Made by a program: the position numbers and the translations under genes. Below are positions 33,146-45,746 of a stretch of DNA of 64,000 bases, in pieces. Every line of letters starts with the position of its first letter. Position 1 is the first letter of the stretch. The notes below the pieces were generated by a model. The model made no database searches, was not told where the DNA came from, and saw nothing but the letters and a program-made list of their open reading frames with translations. The stretch spans positions 108,495,977-108,559,976 of the forward strand of contig CM043949.1 of assembly GCA_014529385.2 (NCBI GenBank), given 5' to 3'. Source of the stretch: Adiantum capillus-veneris (taxonomy: Eukaryota > Streptophyta > Polypodiopsida > Polypodiales > Pteridaceae).

Positions 33146-36100
33146 CCCTTGTGAGAGAGCAAGAGTCTACAATATTTTAAAAAAGTGTGGTAAGATCAAC
33201 TAATACTTACCATAGTATTGAGAATCTTTGCATGATTCTCAGGGTTGTGATTAGTACTCACGCGGGCTGTCTTTCTATAGGGTATGTGGTCATGAAAAGG
33301 GAACAGTATAAACATAAATAAAAGTAGAATCAATAACTGTATTTTTTGGGCCTGCAAACCTTAAACCGGCAAAGTCAAAGACTATAGTAGCCGTGAGCAG
33401 GGGACCAAAAATAAAGTCTACGAAGGACCACCTAACATCAATCAACCATTCAAGGGATTACAGATTGTGGGTCCAAGAACTCTATTTTAACAAAAATTTC
33501 CAAAGCCAGCATCCTGGTTTCTCTAGAAAGAAAAACCTTATGTATAGGATGTGTGTGTAGCTGTTTAATCTTAGATAATAAGACATAATTGAATTTTCAC
33601 ATTCAAAAGACAGCTGACAATGGAACAAAGAGTAGGTGAGTACAAAAACAATTCAGTAATAGAATTATTTAAGTACAATGATTGTAGGAAAGAGGTCCCC
33701 TTTCAGTATACAGATAGTAAAAGAACTTCCCAGATCATAAGTGAGTGTTTCCTCCAATGTAAGATAGCTTGCCAAAGTCAAAAAAACCTTCCAAGATAAG
33801 ATAGAGTCCTTATCTGCATGCATCCAAACAAGACAATAATTCAGTTAGCTTTGGATGTGTTTTATAGGTATCAATGGACCATACCAGTTGTTATCCATGT
33901 CCATCTTACAAAACTTTTTTACCTTTTACAAGCTAGGTCCAAAGTAAAATCATTTATATATATCATCTCTTATCTTTAAGAATCATAGTGTATCTTAGTA
34001 AGAGAGAACCTTTTTGTTTATAAGTTAATTATCTCTTCTAATCTAAGTAACAGATTTCCCCTTTTAATCCAAGTGGTATATTCCCTCAAAAAACAAACTT
34101 CTAGAGTTATTTATCTGTCAAAATAGTAAGGGTCTATCAGTAAACAAGCCTAAATACTTTTTACCGAGTAACTTCTAAGTATAGAATTGATGTTGTTTTT
34201 ATGTTTCAAATGGAGTCTATTGCAATCTAATCTTATAAGTTACCAACTTATAGCTAGCCAAGTGGTATAAGCTTAGCCCGTCCAACTGTGTTTAAAAATA
34301 TATATATAAGGACAAAGTGTGAATGTAAATGTTGTAAAGCATTGTCGCGAACAATCCAAATCATAATGATCAGGTCCATACAAAGAATGTAACGGATCAT
34401 ATTCCCTCCAATAAAAGAAACATGAACTAGTATATGGGCACGAAAATATGGTACAATAGTTTAACACTCCCCCCTATACGGAAGGTTTTACCAGGTCGCA
34501 TAAGCGGCAGACAACATGACATCCATTAATACCAGCGAGAGTATCAGTAGTAGGAATTGATCCTCATCTGGGGTACAACCCTTTCAAAGCTTTGCTCGGT
34601 TTCTTTGCATACAAATGTCAAGCCAAATGGCCATATACTTACCTTCCAAATCAGTGAACAAAAAAACCCCTTCATAAACCATTAGCAAACCCAAATCGGT
34701 GGGTTTTAACAAGCTAATTGTTTATAGTATCCAAGTATGATGATTTTTACTCAGAATTTTAGTATGCCCAGTATTACAAAGTCCCTAGTGCCTCTGATGC
34801 TAAAAAAAGCCAAGAATAACCCCATTTTTTGAAAAAAAAACCAATTTTGCTGGGACGAGCCACTGTCTGCAGACGGTAATAACCTGCAGAGGCTTGAAAA
34901 TCCCAAGTTCAATGGTACTCATAAGACCATATAACAGTTTATAGGCATCATTGAATCATGCTCCGCACAGTGTTTTACAAGAATGACAGTAGAACAAAAC
35001 CCATTACCAACAGCCATAAAAAATCCAGCCCTTATACCTCGGATGATATCAAGCAGTTGATGCCAGAGGCAAAACCTAGGGCAAGGCATATATAACTATC
35101 ATGCCACTGTTCGACATCCATTTAAACTTACCTTTGTTGTAGCCACCAATACCTGAAGTATGCTTAATGTAAACCTTTATCAAAACTCAAGAAAACCTAC
35201 AGAGAAGTAAGCAAGGTGAGGAAAAACCTGAGAATCATGAGTAGTGAGCTCCATAGTTCCGTAAAACTTAAGCAAGCAGTAGGTTTTTTAGAAAAAAAAC
35301 GACAGCACATCCCTAGCTAATTGAGGGGTAGAGATGCACCCTCACGTGTTTATATAGGGGAAGGAGGAGGGACTGCCAGTCGGGAGCCATAAGTGAGTCA
35401 AGCCACCTTCATGGAGAGTGCATGTGTGTGTGTGTGTAGTAGCTCTGTTCGGCGCGTCGATACCCATGAGTGGGAGAATCCACAGTGAGGCCGCCTTCAC
35501 GGTGTGATGAGGAGGGACACTCGAAATGCAATCACGCTCAGCCATGCTAGAGATAGAATCAAAAGGCAAGGCAAGCAGTGCTTGCATTTTGACACGCCCT
35601 CTCTTACTTTCCCTCCGCAATGATCCTCCCTCGTCCTTCTCCGTAGATAACATTTTAAAATGCTACTTTAAAACTCTATAGTGATGAGCGTCTTACAAAA
35701 GGCAAGGCAAGCAGTGCTTGCATTTTGACACGCCCTCTCTTACTTTCCCTCCGCAATGATCCTCCCTCGTCCTTCTCCGTACATAACGTTTTAAAATGCT
35801 ACTATGTTTTCTCCTCCCCTCATTGGTGACAACTCCCCTCATTTAGCCTTGCTTGTTTACCCAAAAGGTACCATAAATTGCTTTAGGGGTGTAGTTCAAA
35901 GAGGCATCGGAGGATCTTTTCCTTATTTGACCAGCTTTGGGAGACATGGTAGAGGTTCGCGAAGGGCATCAAACTTCAGATCTACTTTGGGAAGGCGGCT
36001 TGTAGGAGACTCGAAGAAGTTTGTGGAGCAGCTTGGGAGTTGTTGCGGCCACCCCTTGGAGTGCAAGAAGGAACCCCTAATTTCTAGATCTTGTAACTTC

Positions 36101-36631
36101 AACATATATCCCCTCCCCCCCCCCCTTGCTCAAGCGCCAGCGACAGTGATGACCAACACCAACTATTGGCTATGGAAAACAGATCGACTAGTTCCTCATT
36201 AGTGGCCTATGTACGAGCAAAGTTCTCAAGGAAACCGTCAAATTTTTTGGCTAGAGATTCTGAAGTCAAAATCAAATGCATGAGTTTGCTAAAGGATAGA
36301 GGAAAAGGCAATCTTAATAGAGGCGGCAATACCCGTACTTAATTAGCTGCCTTGGTATCCACCATGAGGTCCAACAACAGTTGTTATCAATGTGACACGA
36401 CGCTTTGTTTGGCTCAAGTGTTTGAAGCCAAAGACAAAAGCAAGAACTCACAAAGAGACAAAGGCAAAGGCAAGTTAGAGAGAGATAACGATGATACATA
36501 TTTGACAGAGGAGTTTGGCATGGCATACGTGATGGCGACCACAATGGTCACGACACTGGATATTTGACAGTTAAGTTGCATTATATGTTGTACAAGAAAC
36601 GTATAATATGTCATATATGGGAATATTTTAC
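33146..36631. other. Intergenic sequence without a supported gene
   Basis: The segment is AT-rich with a few short open frames, none with a motif. The frame at 36352-36567 (EAKDKSKNSQRDKGKGKLER) looks like a low-complexity scrap. A direct repeat at 35561-35803 is listed separately. A C-run lies at about 36109-36124. Confidence 0.5.
35561..35803. repeat. Direct repeat of 107 bp, 136-bp spacing
   Basis: Copies at 35561-35667 and 35697-35803 differ at two bases by eye (GTAGATAACA against GTACATAACG). The 29 bp between them are unrelated. This is a recent local duplication. Confidence 0.9.
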
Positions 36632-37552
36632 CTGGCCTCATATTATACGGACGTATTATATAGTGCCACGTCAACAAAAACGGGCAACGTATTTTTTTCC
36701 CAATTTTCAATCTAAAGAGACTTTGATTGAAAAACTTTTCGATCGAAAAGAATTCACGACAAAATATTTTTTGATGGAAGAATGTTTTGATCGAAAAATA
36801 AAGTATATATCAGCAATGCGCCTTGTTTACACTAGTATTCATCACAAAAGGTATTCCATGTCAATAGTAGACAAAAAAATTGAAAGTTTTTATAATCCAA
36901 AGATATTGAAATTTAAAATAGTTTTAGATTTTTTTGATTAAAATCAATTTAATATTTTGTTAAAATTTGATTGATTCTTTTTTTAAATCAAATTATGTAA
37001 GCTTTGTATGTTGTGTAGAGCTCAAACTCTCACTCATACAAGGTGTTTGTTTTTTACGAGTCACTTGCTACGTGCTCAGTTTACTGACATGTGGAAGTGA
37101 ATTCATGATATAATTTAAAGATTGCCATTGTGTGGAGAGTGTACTCTCACATGAAGTTATCTGTCTATAAAATATAATAGAATAGAGGTCATTTTTGTTT
37201 AGGTAGGTAATTCGATTTTGACGTACAGATACTTTCTCACCTCAAAGTGAACATAGATAGAATTTTTTTTGTCCTATGTAGAGCCATCACACTATGCTCT
37301 CACTGGAATCAAAATTTAGGAATCTCATGTCCAAATACATTGCTATTACATTATTTTTATTTGGATTGCTACGACTATCATACTGTGTGATCGTACATGT
37401 GCATCAACTACAGATAGATAAGCTTTCAAAGATCTACCGTGGAGTGTGAGAACTTCATGTTCGCACTTCACATAGATATGACAATCGTCAAGGTTTGCAA
37501 TTAATCATCATGTTTCAATGAGAAACAATTGCAAGATTTTATCAATATTATC

Positions 37553-37726
37553 GATCATCGTAATGTGTGAAAGCTTTAAGCTTGCACTTTGGATAAATCA
37601 ATATAGTGCAACGTGACGATGAGTTTTGTTTGTATTGTTCTAAATAAGTGATTAAGATTATCAATTATCATAATGTGTTAAAGCCAAAAGCTTGCACTTT
37701 AGATAAATCGATATAGTGCAATGTGA
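37553..37726 (+). repeat. Direct repeat in the transposase leader
   Basis: Two blocks of about 63 bp at about 37553-37615 and 37661-37724 share AATGTGT(G/T)AAAGC, AAGCTTGCACTTT, GATAAATC and ATATAGTGCAA. They lie upstream of the transposase and may be part of its promoter or leader. Confidence 0.75.
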
Positions 37727-37995
37727 TTGAAATGTTTTGTTTGAAGTGATGAAGTTATTTAGCACAACCTATATAATTTGATTGACATGAGTTTATTGAA
37801 GAATGCTAAGACTATCATTGTTTATTGTTAATTGATAATGTAGGGTGAGACTAATTGATCGTGTGGACAGGTTTTGATAACTATATTGATCGCTCGATAG
37901 AGCATTGCTTGTGTAGTTTGTTGCTTTGAATTAGTTTTGACCTCAAAATTAACAAGTGGATTTGTTGATTTGGTAGTTTAAAATTATATGTCAGC

Positions 37996-40099
37996 ATGGT
38001 GAAAGGACATGAGTGGAGTTGTGTCCACGAGCTACGTGTTGAAAAGAATACATCTTGATTGAAATACAAAACCTGCGACCATGAGCTCACTGGTAATGCC
38101 ACCAGAACCAAAGAGCATTTGTTTAAAGTCCCTGGTAATGTCTTCGAGTGTACGGCTCCACCAAGAGATATTCATTCTAGATTTCCAAAGTATACTCGCA
38201 TAGCAAAGCAAATTCTTGCAGCTAAAAAGAAAAGTGCTAATGCCAAACAAGTTGCAATGGATGTTGAAATGTCTGTTGTCAATGAGAGGACAGAGCATTT
38301 GCCTACGGAAGCAAATGATCACACTCCCCAGTCAACTCCTTTTCATGGACATGCTTCACCGTCAGCAGCAGCAAATCCTAGCTCAAGTAAAGTTAGTAAA
38401 GCATCATTCAATGGCCAAATGTTGTATGAAGCGATAGAAAAGCAATGGCTTCTTGAGTTGCACTTGAAATGGACGCAAAGTTTTGTGGCATGCGGTATAC
38501 CATTCAATGCTACGCGCAACCCCATATTTCAAGATGCTTTAATGAACATGGCCAAAAAAGGGTTTGTGCTTCCTGATTATAATAAGATGTGCACAAAGTA
38601 TCTAGATAAAGTGAAAGACAGTACTGAAGCCATCCTCAAGCGTAGGGTGGTGGACTTTGTTCCTGCATATGGTTGCACCATAGTGTTGGATGGATGGACC
38701 AACTGTCAGAAGAAGCCGCTCATCAATGTGATGCTTATCGATCCTAAAGAGTCTATGTTGTAGAAGCCATAGACACCTCTTTAAAAGAGAAGACCAATGA
38801 TTATCTTGCAAGGATATATGAGTGCACCATAGCAAAGATAGGTGGACCAAAGAATATGACTGCAATTGTAACGGATAATGCATCCAATTACAAGGCTATC
38901 CAAGTTAAGTACCCTGAAATTACTTGGGTGCCATGTGCCGCGCATAGTCTTAATTTGATATTAAAAGACATTGGAAAAATGGCCCTCATAAAACAAACAC
39001 TGGTGGATGCAAATCATGTGGTGAAATTATTTGGAGAGCATCAATTTTTGTATGCTCTTTTTTAATAAAATCATCCAACAAAACTTTGCAGATATTTTGT
39101 GCGACAAGGTTTGCAACCGCATACTATGTTCTTGCCACCTTGCAAGAAGTGAAGCCTGCATTGATTGAAATGGTAGCCGATAGAAAATGGGATGCTTGGC
39201 TCATCAAAAATCCTAGCTTCCAAGAGGAAGCTACAAGAAGATGTGTACATCTTGTGAACTCGCAAGTTTTTTGGTGCAGTGTAGAGAGAATTGGCACTCT
39301 GGCCAAACCATTTGTAGATCTTTTGTGAATAGTTGACAAAGACTCTTTTGTCTTTGGTCGAATCTATTGGTATATGTCAGAGGCATTACACAAAGTAAGA
39401 GAGCATGCTAGCTTTGGTGCAAAGGACAAAGCTTTCATAATCACAGCTGCCAACATGCGATGGGTGCAATTGCATACGTCGTTGCATGGTGCTACATTTT
39501 TATTGGATCGTAAATTTCAAATGCACCAACAATCGGCCAATAAAGAAGTCATGAGTGACTTCAAAACAGTGTGCTCTCAACTATTAGGACAAGAGGGTGA
39601 AAAGATTGCTTTTCATCAGCGAGACAATTATACTAATAGAACTGACATGTTCCAGGATACATGGCATATAAATGCCATTGCACACACAAGTGTGCCTCTA
39701 TGGTGGAAGGAGTATGGTGGAGAGAAAGTGGAGCTGCAAAACCTTGCTATTAGAGTTTTATATGTTGCTGCATCAAGTGAAAGCTGTGAGAGAAATTGAG
39801 CCGCCTTTGACTTTATGCATACCAAGAAACAAAACTGACTTCATCCAAAACGTGCTGCTGATTTGGTTTATGTTTTTTGCAACATGAGATTTATCCATAA
39901 GCTAGTGAACATTACTTCAAGAGCAACACAAAAGCACTATGGTGTCTTTCAAACTCATGAAGCTATAGCTGCGAAAGTAGACGATGATGATGAAGTGGAA
40001 TGGGAGATAGCTTCATAATGCTCTGATATGGATGAGATAGTTGATATGATTGGTGTGTTTGATGGAGACGAAGATGTATTACTAAAGGCATATAAGTAA
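37996..40099 (+). pseudogene. hAT-type transposase with BED finger, copy A
   Basis: The frame starts at ATG 37996 (MVKGHEWSCVHELRVEKN). It has a TGA at 38056-38058, then a BED-type finger that has lost its first Cys (KYKTCDHELTGNATRTKEHL). The DUF659-like part contains TIVLDGWTNCQKKPL (about 38676-38720), holding the first catalytic Asp. A frameshift near 38757 leads to the second Asp in AIVTDNASNYKAIQ (about 38861-38902). Further breaks lie near 39058 and 39326-39328, with a stop at 39798. The C-terminal dimerisation region has PLWWKEYGGEKVEL and SSESCERN (about 39694-39797), where the third acidic residue sits. The protein ends in an acidic tail at TAA 40097-40099. Copy B repeats this region and keeps CERNWSAFDIMHTKKQN intact. 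Copy A is dead. Confidence 0.88.
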
Positions 40100-40131
40100 T
40101 TAAAAACATCACCATTTTACAATTAATGATG

Positions 40132-40135
<4 letters not shown>

Positions 40136-40215
<80 letters not shown>
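40136..40215. repeat. (CT)n(AT)n microsatellite between the convergent genes of copy A
   Basis: A (CT)n run of about 40 bp is followed by an (AT)n run of about 38 bp. Copy B has a (CT)n run at the equivalent place (50106-50150), so the tract predates the duplication. Confidence 0.95.
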
Positions 40216-40217
<2 letters not shown>

Positions 40218-40404
40218 CTCAAGTTACTTTTGCAATAAGTCATAATTACAATTAGATACAATACAATACAATTTGTTTGATCAAGAATACAAAAATAGAC
40301 AGCTGAGGGGATAAATGACAAGTTGTGATTACAAAAATTGTAGCCCTTTTCCAAAATAGATAGGGGCAAAGTGAGCGAAGTGCTCAAGCCAAAGATTGAG
40401 CCAG

Positions 40405-41935
40405 CTAATTGAGTACTTCATCTATGTCAAACTCAGTACTTTCAAGAGTAGGAGATGGGCCTGGAGGTTCTTGTTGTGAAGGACCAGCCTGATCTGGAAA
40501 TGGTCCGTATAGTGATTCATATTGTTGCAGCTTGGCTTGGGCCTCTGTTAGCTCTATCTCAAGCTCAAGGATTCTGTCGCACAAAATATCAAGTGTCTCT
40601 CCTTGGCTTGCAAGATCTTGCCCTTGGCTTGCCAATTCAACGAGCGTCTCTTGGGAAGCAGAACTATGGGACGTTTACGTGTAGGCATTGGATTATTGGC
40701 ATGAGTTGCTGCCACTTTTTCTGCAATTCGACCATGCCCAACGCCAAAATTCTTGGGGCACTCTGATGAATCTACACGCCTCCTAAGGATTTCATAAACA
40801 TAGCATTGTTGTATAAAGGAGAGTTCCATTTGGTTATCATTTGGCATAACTCTCTCTCGACGTATGAATCTCTGTAGCAAATTTGATAGCTTTACAGAAG
40901 TTGATTCTTTGGTATTACCGTTGATTTGAAGATAGTGGTGCACAAAGTGGCTTGGACATAGCTTCTTGCACTATTTAAGGTTGAGAGGCTCGCCTTGCAA
41001 CCCGGACTTGTCCTCTTTGATTCGCGCAATAGCTTCCAGGTCTTTCTCTTGGCCATAATTCTCTCTTTCTTATTTGTAGATGGCCTCAGCTTTAGAGCGT
41101 GTTTAAGTTCTTCTTCCATATCTGTCAATCAAGCGAACACCTTGTCATTAGAAAGATTTATCGTAAAGTTAACATGTTATTACTTTCAAATATTCAAAGA
41201 AATAGATAGGATAACTTAATCATGTTGCGAGAAAGAGACATAATATTTATCACCATGTCGTTGGAAAGAGACAAGATAACTTGATCAATTATATAATTTA
41301 CAACCGCAAGTCTTTTGTTTTTCTCTTGTGGCACTGGCATGCACTTCAAGAGTTGTTTACAAGTATGACACATGGAGTAGATATCCATGGCTTTATTTCA
41401 GGGAGGGGGATTAGTAGATATGCATTCTAGGGCAATCCATGGAAAATCTCTCTTGCTTTGCTTTCTAGTTTCAATTTGCAAGTTGCAGAGAGGAGGAAAG
41501 CATGTTGTTCTTTTGGTTTTTGTACATGACCCCCAATCCACAATGCCTTCATAGACCCCCTTCTGTCCAAAGTGAACCATCATGTTACGGGAGTGCAGGT
41601 CATTCCCAGCTGCGGAGCGTGTATGTTGAAGATTACAATTTTTGGCAAAATATATAATACGAAGGGAGTTGAGAGTGATCAAGAGCAAGAGTGGCACTGG
41701 CAGCAGACTCTATTCTAACCATAGTTTCTGGCTCTTCTGTAGCATCAAAAGAGTTGACTTCCATTCTCATGCGCTTTGCTGCTCTTTCCAGCTTTCCCTT
41801 GCTCTTGAACTCAGTATACAACTGTGGCACAACTTGTATGCGAGTATCTATGCCTGGCAAAGTAATGATTTCAGGATTTTTTAGATCTTGGAAAATATTC
41901 GGATAATTTAAAAATCTCATATTGTGGCCAAACAT
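40405..41935 (-). pseudogene. Kinase-like gene of the composite transposon, copy A (internally deleted)
   Basis: Minus-strand coding series facing the transposase. From the N-terminal side: QVVPQLYTEFKSKGKLERAA (about 41870-41780), then the catalytic-loop remnant NDLHSRNMM (about 41610-41585) and GIVDWGS (about 41545), in the place of the kinase DFG. Next are FPWIALECI and NKAMDIYSM (about 41450-41375), matching the activation-segment end and following helix. Further C-terminal lie KKERIMAKRK and a coiled coil, LDILCDRILELEIELTEAQ (40595-40535), ending FDIDEVLN with the stop at 40405. About 390 bp holding the ATP-binding part in copy B are missing, as is the N-terminal part. Frameshifts separate the blocks. 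Nucleotide binding and substrate are unknown; the product is probably non-functional in this copy. Confidence 0.65.
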
Positions 41936-41999
41936 CGTACATATTTACACCAAGTCATCTACTGATGAGTGGCGTATCTACGGATCATGTATCTCTTAT

Positions 42000-42750
42000 A
42001 TTTCTATGTAATAAGAACGATGATATAACTTAATCCAAACCCTGATGAAGTGTGTGAAACTCACAACACAAACATCAGCGGCGGAAAATTTAACAATCTC
42101 AAATGCAGGCCAAATATCGTATGTATCTACATCCAAAACAACGCCAAGTCATCTATTGATGAACAATGACGTGTCTTTGGAGTTCAAAACATATTTGGAG
42201 TTCAAAACACAAGAGTAAATAGTGCATCACACAGAAATGAAGAGGGCATAAACTATGCATCTCTCCACTCTCTGTTTGACGAGCATAACTCTTGTATTTT
42301 TACGTGATACAAAAATGATTTGAGCCGATCTAAAATTGAGAAACCTATAGGTCACTCTGAAATGAGAAATGTAGCATCATGCCTACTGCACTCCACGAGT
42401 CTACCACTAAATTCTAACTCGGCCCTGTGGTGAGAGATAACACTACTGCACCACACGAGTGAGAATCAAAGTCTGCCCTAAAACCCTTCTCTGTAGTGAG
42501 ACAAGTGGCTGCACAACACGAGGAAAGTGACTAGTTTCTATCCACTTCTGGAGTGAGTCGGATGGCTACATACCACAAAGTGGCCTATAACCTACAAGCC
42601 AACTCTGTGGTGAGAGAAAAACAACTGCATCACACGAGTCTGGCACAACACACAAAAAAAGCTAGAAAAAATAGTAACTTCAAAATTATACGTCAAGCTC
42701 TAGTTGTCTATTGCTCCTTCTCCTACAGTCGCTTGTTTCGATCGTAACCG
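42000..42750. repeat. Non-coding right arm of copy A with CTGTGGTGAGAG repeats
   Basis: The words CACCACACGAGT / CACTCCACGAGT and CTGTGGTGAGAGA alternate several times between 42380 and 42650. The same block occurs in copy B at about 53630-53910. This is transposon sequence, probably the promoter side of the kinase-like gene. Confidence 0.65.
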
Positions 42751-42916
42751 GTGACGGTCCTTATATAAATATTTTTTCGATCGAAAGATTTTTTGATTGA
42801 AATATCTTTCGATAAAAAAGAAATAGAATGGCTATTCAATGATTATTCGGGATTTCGGTGTATAACGATGTTTTACACGTATATTTTTTTGGTATGGACG
42901 TATACATGCGACGCAG

Positions 42917-45706
42917 ATGGAGAGAAGATAAGTTCCACCACTTGTCCAAGCTTGAATCAACTGAGATATGGAGAGAAGCAAGCTCCACCAAGCTCCATTA
43001 AACCATGGAAAACCCCAGCTGTTTTCAACATCAAGGATTTTCTTTTTGTCAACTTAGCTACATTGGAACATGGGGAAAAACAAAGCTCCACCAATTGTCT
43101 AAGCCAAGCTCCATTGAAAGACAAAGAGAAGCAAGTTCAACCATTTGTTCGAGCTACACTCCATTAAAACATGAAAACCCCATGATAGTTTTATTCCATA
43201 TGGGGTTTTGGTTCCAAGCTCCACCAGGTTTCCAAGCTAGGCTCCATTGAAGCATGGAGAGCAGCTAAGATCCACCGCTTATCCAAGCTAGGATCCATTG
43301 AAACAATGAAACAAAAATCTATACCACTTCTCAAAGTTAATCTCTATTGAAATATGAAAAATCATATATATGTTGTACTTGGGAAGTTTTTTTTCAAGGT
43401 CCACCACTTGTCCAAGCTAAGCTCTTTTGAAACATAGAAAAACCAGATATATGTTCTACATGGAAGAGTTTTGTGGAAAGTCACCACTTGTCCAAGCTAG
43501 GATCTATTGAAACATGGAAACACCAGATATATGTTGTACATGGAGTTTTTTGTTTAAAGATCCACCAACTTGTCTAAGCTAAGCTCTATGGAAACATGGG
43601 GTGAAGAAAAGCTCCACCACTTGTCCAACCTACATGTCATAGATAGTAGTTTATTTAGTTCAAAGATCCAACACTTCTCTAACCCCTAGAGAGAGGTGGA
43701 AGGACAGCTAGTTATCTAAGCTAGAAATGGGGATTTTTGGTCTTAAGAATTATTGGGAAATGAAGAGAAGATAAGTTCCACCACTTCTCCAAGCTTGGAT
43801 CAATTGAGACATGAAGAGAATTAAGATCCAAGCTAGGCTCCATTAAACCATGAAAAACCCCATCTATTTTCAACATCAAGGATTTTTGTCAATTTAGCTC
43901 CATTGGAACATGGGAAGAAGAAAATCTCCACCACTTCTCTAAGCCAAGCTCCATTGAACGACAAAGAGAAGAAAGTTTAAACATCTTTCCAAGCTAAGCT
44001 CCATCAGAACATGAAAACCCCATGATGGTTTTATTTCACATGGGATTTTGGTTCCAAGCTCCACCAGTTGTCCAAGCTAGGCTCCATCAAAGCATGGGGA
44101 GTAGCTAAAATCCACCACTCATCCAAGCTAGGATCCATTGAATCAATGACAACAAAAAGCTCTACCACTTCTCGAAGTTAAGCTATATTGAAACATGGAA
44201 AATCCATATATATGTTGTACATGGGGAGTTTTGTTTCAAGGACCACCACTGTCCAAGCTAAGCTCTATTGAAACAACCCCAAACCAGATAGATGTTGTAC
44301 ATGAGGAGTTTTGTGTCAAGGTCCACCACTTGTTTAAGCTAGGATCTATTGAATCAACCATAAACTAGATATATGTTGTACAAAGGAAGTTTTGTTTAAA
44401 GATACACTACTTGTATAAGCCAATGTCTATTGAAACATGGTGTGAATAAAATCTCCACCACTTGTCCAACCTAAGCTTCATAGATAGTAGTTCGTTTAAT
44501 TCAAATATCTAACACTTGTTTAATCTCTAGATAGAGGTGGAAGGAAAGCTAGTTATCTAAGCTAGGAATGGGGATTTTTTATCTCAAGAATCATTGAGAC
44601 ATGAAAAGAAGATAAGTTACACCACTTTTCCAAGCTTGGATCAATTGAAACATGGGGAGAACAAAATCTCCACCACTTGTCTAAGACAAGCTCCATTGAT
44701 ACACAAAGAGAAGCAAGTTTAACCATTTGTCCAAGCTATTATCCATTAAAACATGAAAACCCCATGATGATTTTATTCTACATGGGATTTTGGTTCCAAG
44801 GTCCATCACTTGTCCAAGCTAGGCTCCATTGAGATCTGCCACTCATCTAAGCTAGGACTATATATGTGTTGTACATGGGAAGTTTTGGTTTAAGGTCCAC
44901 CACTTGTCCAAGCTAGGCTCTATCGAAACATGGAAAACCAGATATATGTTTTACATGGGGAGTTTTGTGTCAAGGTCCACCTCTTGTCCAAGCTAGGATC
45001 TATTGAAACATAGAAAAACAAGATATGTTGTACGTGGGGAGTTTTGTTTAAAGATCCACCACTTGTCTAAGCTAATCTCTATTGAAACATGGTGTAGAAA
45101 AGATCCACTACTTGTCCAACCTAAGCTTCGTAGAAAGTAATTCGTTTAGTTAAAATATCCAACACTTTCGTAACCTCTAGAGAGAGGTGGAAGGAAAGAT
45201 AGTTATCTAAAATAGGAATGGGGATTTTTGGCCTCATTAATCATTCAGACATGGAGAGAAGATAAGCTTCACCACTTTTCCAAGCTTGGATCAATTGAAA
45301 CATGGAGAGAAGCAAGCTCCACAAGATGTCCAAACTGGGCTCCATTGAACCATGGAGAACCCTAGCTGTTTTCAACATCAAGGATTTTATTTTTTTAACC
45401 CATTGGAACATGGAGATAAGAAAAGGTCCACCACTTTTCTAAGCCAAGATCCATTGAAAGACAAAGAGAAAGCAAGTTTAACCATTTGTCCAAGCCAAGC
45501 TCCATTAAAACGCAAAAACCCCATGATGGTTTTATTTTACATGGGATTTTGGTTCCAAGGTCCACCACTTGTCTAAGTTAGGCTCCATTGAAGAATGAAG
45601 AGCAGCTAAGATCCACCACTCATCCAAGCTAGAATTTGTTGAAACATTGACAACAAAAAGCTCCACCACTTCTCAAATCTAAGTTTTATTGAGACATGAA
45701 AAAACC

Positions 45707-45746
<40 letters not shown>

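Larger units (their letters stand above)
36632..42916. mobile_element. Composite hAT-like transposon, copy A
   Basis: The element carries a plus-strand hAT-type transposase and a convergent minus-strand kinase-like gene. The right end CGACGCAG (42916) is supported by copy B, whose similarity stops at the same word (54148). The left end is tentative. CTGGCCTCATATTATACG at 36632 resembles the inverted right end (CTGCGTCGCATGTATACG). Both ends carry subterminal TTTTCGATCGAAA words (36734-36750, 36785-36800, 42776-42786). No 8-bp target duplication was found, so the outer boundary may be wrong. Confidence 0.6.

Noticed and set aside
36632-42916. 8-bp target duplication for transposon copy A
   Set aside because: The 8 bases left of 36632 and right of 42916 do not match, so none is claimed and the left boundary is tentative.
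43005-45576. Recurring frame starting MENPSCFQHQGF
   Set aside because: It is the same satellite-like unit translated at two places; stops and frameshifts differ between units, so there is no selected gene.
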